8,667 nucleotides of DNA. It comes from Azonexus sp. (lineage in GTDB: Bacteria > Pseudomonadota > Gammaproteobacteria > Burkholderiales > Rhodocyclaceae). The notes beneath the pieces are model-generated. The model saw only the letters and a program-made list of their open reading frames with translations, ran no database searches and was not told the origin of the DNA. The DNA lies in NCBI GenBank assembly GCA_030697085.1, contig JAUYQT010000762.1:1-8667 (forward strand). Reading direction: 5' to 3'. The translations under genes and the position numbers were made by a program. Of the stretch, positions 6,677 through 8,667 are shown in pieces. Each line of letters opens with the position of its first letter. Positions within the stretch are counted from its first letter, which is position 1.

Positions 6677-6692
6677 TGGCACAGGCTTTGCA
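6677..6692 (+). promoter_or_regulatory. Sigma-54 (-24/-12) promoter of pedF
   Basis: TGGCAC-AGGCT-TTGCA matches the sigma-54 consensus TGGCAC-N5-TTGCA at every fixed position, with GG (6678-6679) and GC (6690-6691) exactly ten bases apart. Transcription would begin near 6703, leaving a leader of about 38 nt before the pedF start. The divergent neighbour encodes an activator with an intact GAFTGA loop, which strongly supports function. Confidence 0.88.
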
Positions 6693-6740
6693 AAAGAGTA
6701 CGAACAAAAGCAGTTACTCGTACTCACCAAAGGAGCCAAT

Positions 6741-7169
6741 GTGAAACATCCCGTCCGTTCTCTCTGCACCCTTGCCGCAGCCCTTTTCTTTGGCGCCGCC
6801 GCGCCGCAGCTCTTTGCCCATGGCGATGTCGTTCCGCAAGCCGTTGACACCACCGGCCTGAAAAATCTGGGGGCTGACTGGCTGGCCGCAAATCCCTATC
6901 GTAAAGATAAGACCGCTATTCGTATCGGTGATTCCGCTTACAACCAAAACTGTGCTCGCTGCCATGGTTTGAGTGCAATTTCCGGCGGTATTGCTCCGGA
7001 TTTGCGTTACATGCCCGTCGGTGATGAAGGTGACGAGTTCTTCATGCCGCGTATTCGTCATGGTGCTGTGCGTGACGGTCGGGTTTATATGCCCCCGTTT
7101 GAAGGTATTTTGAGCCAGGAAGCGATGTGGGCGATTCGTACCTGGCTGGAGACTGTTCATGAAGAATAA
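6741..7169 (+). CDS. pedF: Cytochrome c550, PedF type, of a quinoprotein alcohol dehydrogenase system
   Basis: A 142-aa periplasmic cytochrome c read from GTG 6741, with AGGAG at 6731-6735 five bases before it. The overlapping ATG at 6739 is followed at once by TGA and cannot be the start. Residues 1-26 form a signal peptide (basic KHPVR, hydrophobic core, cleavage likely after LFA). The mature protein begins HGDVV, and DTTGLKNLG and NPYR are familiar PedF segments. Heme attaches at CARCH (71-75), with H75 as one ligand; M117 in VYMPPF is the likely sixth ligand. The stretch SGGIAPDLRYMP after the heme is characteristic. PedF accepts electrons from PQQ-dependent ethanol dehydrogenases and passes them to the respiratory chain. 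It is first in the operon behind the sigma-54 promoter and overlaps the next gene by 11 nt. The dehydrogenase gene is not in view. Confidence 0.9.
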   Translation: MKHPVRSLCTLAAALFFGAAAPQLFAHGDVVPQAVDTTGLKNLGADWLAANPYRKDKTAIRIGDSAYNQNCARCHGLSAISGGIAPDLRYMPVGDEGDEFFMPRIRHGAVRDGRVYMPPFEGILSQEAMWAIRTWLETVHEE

Positions 7170-8004
7170 TCGCCGCTTGTGGCTTAAGGCGCTGACCGTT
7201 ACACCGCTATTTTCGCTGCTGCCGGCCGGTGCCGATGAATTGGCGGCGTTGCGCCAGCGTGGTCGTTTGCGCATCGCCGTTTATAACGATTTTCCGCCTT
7301 ATGCGATGAGTGGTGGCAAGGGTATTGATGCTGATATTGGTCGGGCCATTGCCGAGAAATTGGGGCTGGCGCCGGAAATCGTTGGTTTCAATGCCGACGA
7401 AGATATGAACGACGATCTGCGTAATATGGTCTGGAAAGGCCATTATCTCGGGACGCAACCGGCCGATGTGATGCTGCATGTGCCGGTTGATGAGAATCTG
7501 GCCCGGGCCAACGACAAGGTCCGAATTTTTGGTGCCTACCATCGCGAAACCCTTGCGCTGGCCCGAAACCCGGATATCGTGCCGGCGCTCGCCGGGTCGG
7601 CCGCGGTAGCGCTCGAAATATTCACCCGGGAAAAAATCGGCGTCGAAACCGCCAGTCTGGCCGACTCTTTTTTGATGGGCGCCCTCAGTGGCCGCCTGCG
7701 CGACAATGTCGTGCATTTCAAAACCGTTGGCGACGCGACGAAGGGGCTGCTTGATGGCCGTATTGCGGCCATTCTGGCACCTCGTGCCGAATTGGAAAGT
7801 GCTTTGCTCGGGCAGACCCGCTTCCCGATTGATGCCTCAAGATTCGCCGAATTGAAGGTTGATAGCTGGCCACTTGGCATGGCTGTCAAGGTGGAAGACG
7901 CGGCCCTGGCCGAAGCGATCGGTGCGGCGCTGGCTGATCTGAAGCGAGATGGCAGCCTGGCCGCCATCTTCAAACGTCACGGCATCAGCTACTTGCCAGC
8001 CTGA
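7159..8004 (+). CDS. Quinoprotein dehydrogenase-associated periplasmic substrate-binding-like protein
   Basis: A 281-aa protein starting at ATG 7159, 11 nt inside pedF, with GGAG at 7148-7151 as ribosome binding site. Residues 1-25 form an export signal; NRRLWLK at 4-10 resembles a twin-arginine motif. The mature part has the solute-binding protein family 3 fold, beginning LRQRGRLRIAVYNDFPPY, with GIDADIGRAIAEKLGL next. The segment DDLRNMVWKGHYLG (85-98) followed by ADVMLHVPVD (102-111) is the mark of the quinoprotein-associated subfamily, which includes MoxJ and XoxJ. Those proteins bind or help to mature PQQ dehydrogenases and do not feed an ABC transporter, and no permease or ATPase gene is present here. 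Its role is thus probably in assembly or activation of the dehydrogenase that reduces PedF. Subfamily recognition is strong; the partner is inferred. Confidence 0.88.
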   Translation: MKNNRRLWLKALTVTPLFSLLPAGADELAALRQRGRLRIAVYNDFPPYAMSGGKGIDADIGRAIAEKLGLAPEIVGFNADEDMNDDLRNMVWKGHYLGTQPADVMLHVPVDENLARANDKVRIFGAYHRETLALARNPDIVPALAGSAAVALEIFTREKIGVETASLADSFLMGALSGRLRDNVVHFKTVGDATKGLLDGRIAAILAPRAELESALLGQTRFPIDASRFAELKVDSWPLGMAVKVEDAALAEAIGAALADLKRDGSLAAIFKRHGISYLPA

Positions 8005-8023
8005 TCAGGTGGATATTCAAGCG

Positions 8024-8557
8024 ATGACTTCCCCGCGCTACAGCCTGCCCGCCATTGCCCTGCACTGGGGGCAGGCGATACTTGTTTTCTGGCTGCTTTG
8101 GCTGGGCTGGACGATGACCGACCTGCCCAAAGGGGCTGAACGAAGTGCCGCCTACGGTCTGCATAAATCGCTCGGCCTGCTGATGCTGTTTATCGTGGCT
8201 ATTCGCCTCGTCTGGCGCCAGCGAAAAGCGCCGCCACCGATGCTGGTGGGCGGCTGGGAGGCAAAACTGGCCCATCTTGTCCATATTGCCCTATACGGCT
8301 TCCTGATTCTGGCGCCATTGGCCGGCTATCTTGCGTCGTCATTTACACCCTATGCCTTGAAGTTTTTTGGCATTGAGATTCCGAAAGCAGGCTGGCCGGA
8401 TGAATCCTTCAATGCTTTCTTCAAGCAATGTCATCTGTGGGCGGTTTGGGGCGGTGCTGGCCTTATTTTTCTGCATGTGGCCGGCGCGATCAAACATCTG
8501 CTCAAACGGGATGGTTCAATACAACGGATGTTGCCCGGTAAGTTGTTCAAAAAATGA
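8024..8557 (+). CDS. Cytochrome b561 (CybB/YodB-type di-heme membrane protein)
   Basis: A 177-aa inner-membrane protein, close in length to E. coli CybB (176 aa). ATG 8024 begins the family N-terminus MTSPRYSLPAIALHW; AGGTGG at 8007-8012 is a rather distant ribosome binding site, and an in-frame GTG at 8009 is less likely. Four helices are predicted. Likely heme ligands are H14 (ALHWG), H47 (GLHKSLG), H137 (QCHLW) and H151 (FLHVAG), one pair per heme, as in the prokaryotic b561 family. These proteins move electrons between quinone and periplasmic partners. Only 19 nt after the binding-protein gene, it probably belongs to the same transcript and may connect the quinoprotein/cytochrome c chain, or superoxide or other periplasmic oxidants, with the quinone pool. 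Family assignment is firm, role inferred. Confidence 0.9.
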   Translation: MTSPRYSLPAIALHWGQAILVFWLLWLGWTMTDLPKGAERSAAYGLHKSLGLLMLFIVAIRLVWRQRKAPPPMLVGGWEAKLAHLVHIALYGFLILAPLAGYLASSFTPYALKFFGIEIPKAGWPDESFNAFFKQCHLWAVWGGAGLIFLHVAGAIKHLLKRDGSIQRMLPGKLFKK

Positions 8558-8595
8558 ACAGGGTGCTCCAGGTCTGATCAGGTATGGAGCGAATT

Positions 8596-8636
8596 TATCT
8601 GACTAAAGTCATAAGAATTACCGTCCGCCGGGCGGT
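8596..8636 (+). other. Palindrome and hairpin in the region after cytochrome b561
   Basis: The last 110 bases hold no recognisable gene. TGACT-AA-AGTCA (8600-8611) is a perfect short palindrome, flanked by TTAT and TAA that nearly extend it, which could be an operator for the next gene. ACCGTCC/GGGCGGT (8620-8626 and 8630-8636) can form a 7-bp hairpin with one G-T pair and a 3-nt loop, followed by only GTTT, so it is at best a weak terminator. An ATG at 8660 may or may not start the next gene; no ribosome binding site precedes it. Confidence 0.3.
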
Positions 8637-8667
8637 GTTTAGAAGCCCTGCGGTCAACGATGAAAAA

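Noticed and set aside
6381..6740. In-frame extension of pedF upstream to 6381
   Set aside because: It would cross the regulator start and the sigma-54 promoter and place the signal peptide inside the protein. GTG 6741 with AGGAG is the sensible start.
6714..7274. 186-codon open frame on the minus strand opposite pedF
   Set aside because: pedF has a signal peptide, CxxCH and sigma-54 promoter; the opposite frame shows no motif.
8544..8560. TGTTCA-AAAAA-TGAACA hairpin at the end of cytochrome b561 as terminator
   Set aside because: It has a weak six-base AT-rich stem with no T-run after it and overlaps the stop codon; a chance palindrome is more likely.
8001..8583. Direct repeat CTGATCAGGT on both sides of cytochrome b561 (8001-8010 and 8574-8583), as if a mobile unit
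   Set aside because: Ten-base repeats are expected by chance many times in a window of this size, and there is no transposase or terminal inverted repeat.

Overview
The window looks like chromosomal DNA of a betaproteobacterium, most likely Rhodocyclales (Dechloromonas/Azonexus-like). The reasons are moderately high GC, a class I PHA synthase end, a hemerythrin/DUF2249/SirB2 group, and a PedF-type cytochrome with a quinoprotein-associated binding protein. This placement is inferred from gene content, with no database search. No RNA gene, insertion sequence, CRISPR array or other mobile element is visible.

Layout. (1) 1-531: the 3' end of phaC, closed by a strong intrinsic terminator. (2) 564-1937: a two-gene unit. 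The first gene encodes a soluble protein with a degenerate chemoreceptor signalling tip, and the second, starting directly after its stop codon, encodes a flavodoxin-less diiron metallo-beta-lactamase-fold protein of the ODP (oxygen-binding diiron protein) type. (3) 1949-4427: a compact rightward run of hemerythrin, DUF2249 protein, twelve-helix NnrS/heme-copper-oxidase-like membrane protein and SirB2-family protein. A palindromic FNR/Dnr-type box precedes it. (4) 4461-6464, leftward: a sigma-54 activator of AcoR architecture, convergent with the previous run. (5) 6465-6740: a divergent control region with a perfect -24/-12 promoter and several palindromes. (6) 6741-8557, rightward: cytochrome c550 (pedF), a quinoprotein-associated periplasmic binding protein and a cytochrome b561. 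(7) 8558-8667: a tail with a palindrome and a hairpin.

How the genes fit together. Regions 2 and 3 share a diiron, oxygen/NO theme: an ODP-like sensor beside a receptor-like partner, then a hemerythrin and membrane proteins behind a probable anaerobic or NO-responsive promoter. Regions 4-6 look like the electron-transfer and accessory part of a PQQ-dependent alcohol dehydrogenase system, switched on by the adjacent activator through sigma-54. The dehydrogenase itself is not in the window.

The best candidate for something little described is the ODP plus degenerate receptor-tip pair at 564-1937. The tip protein appears to carry two diverged copies of the chemoreceptor hairpin tip.
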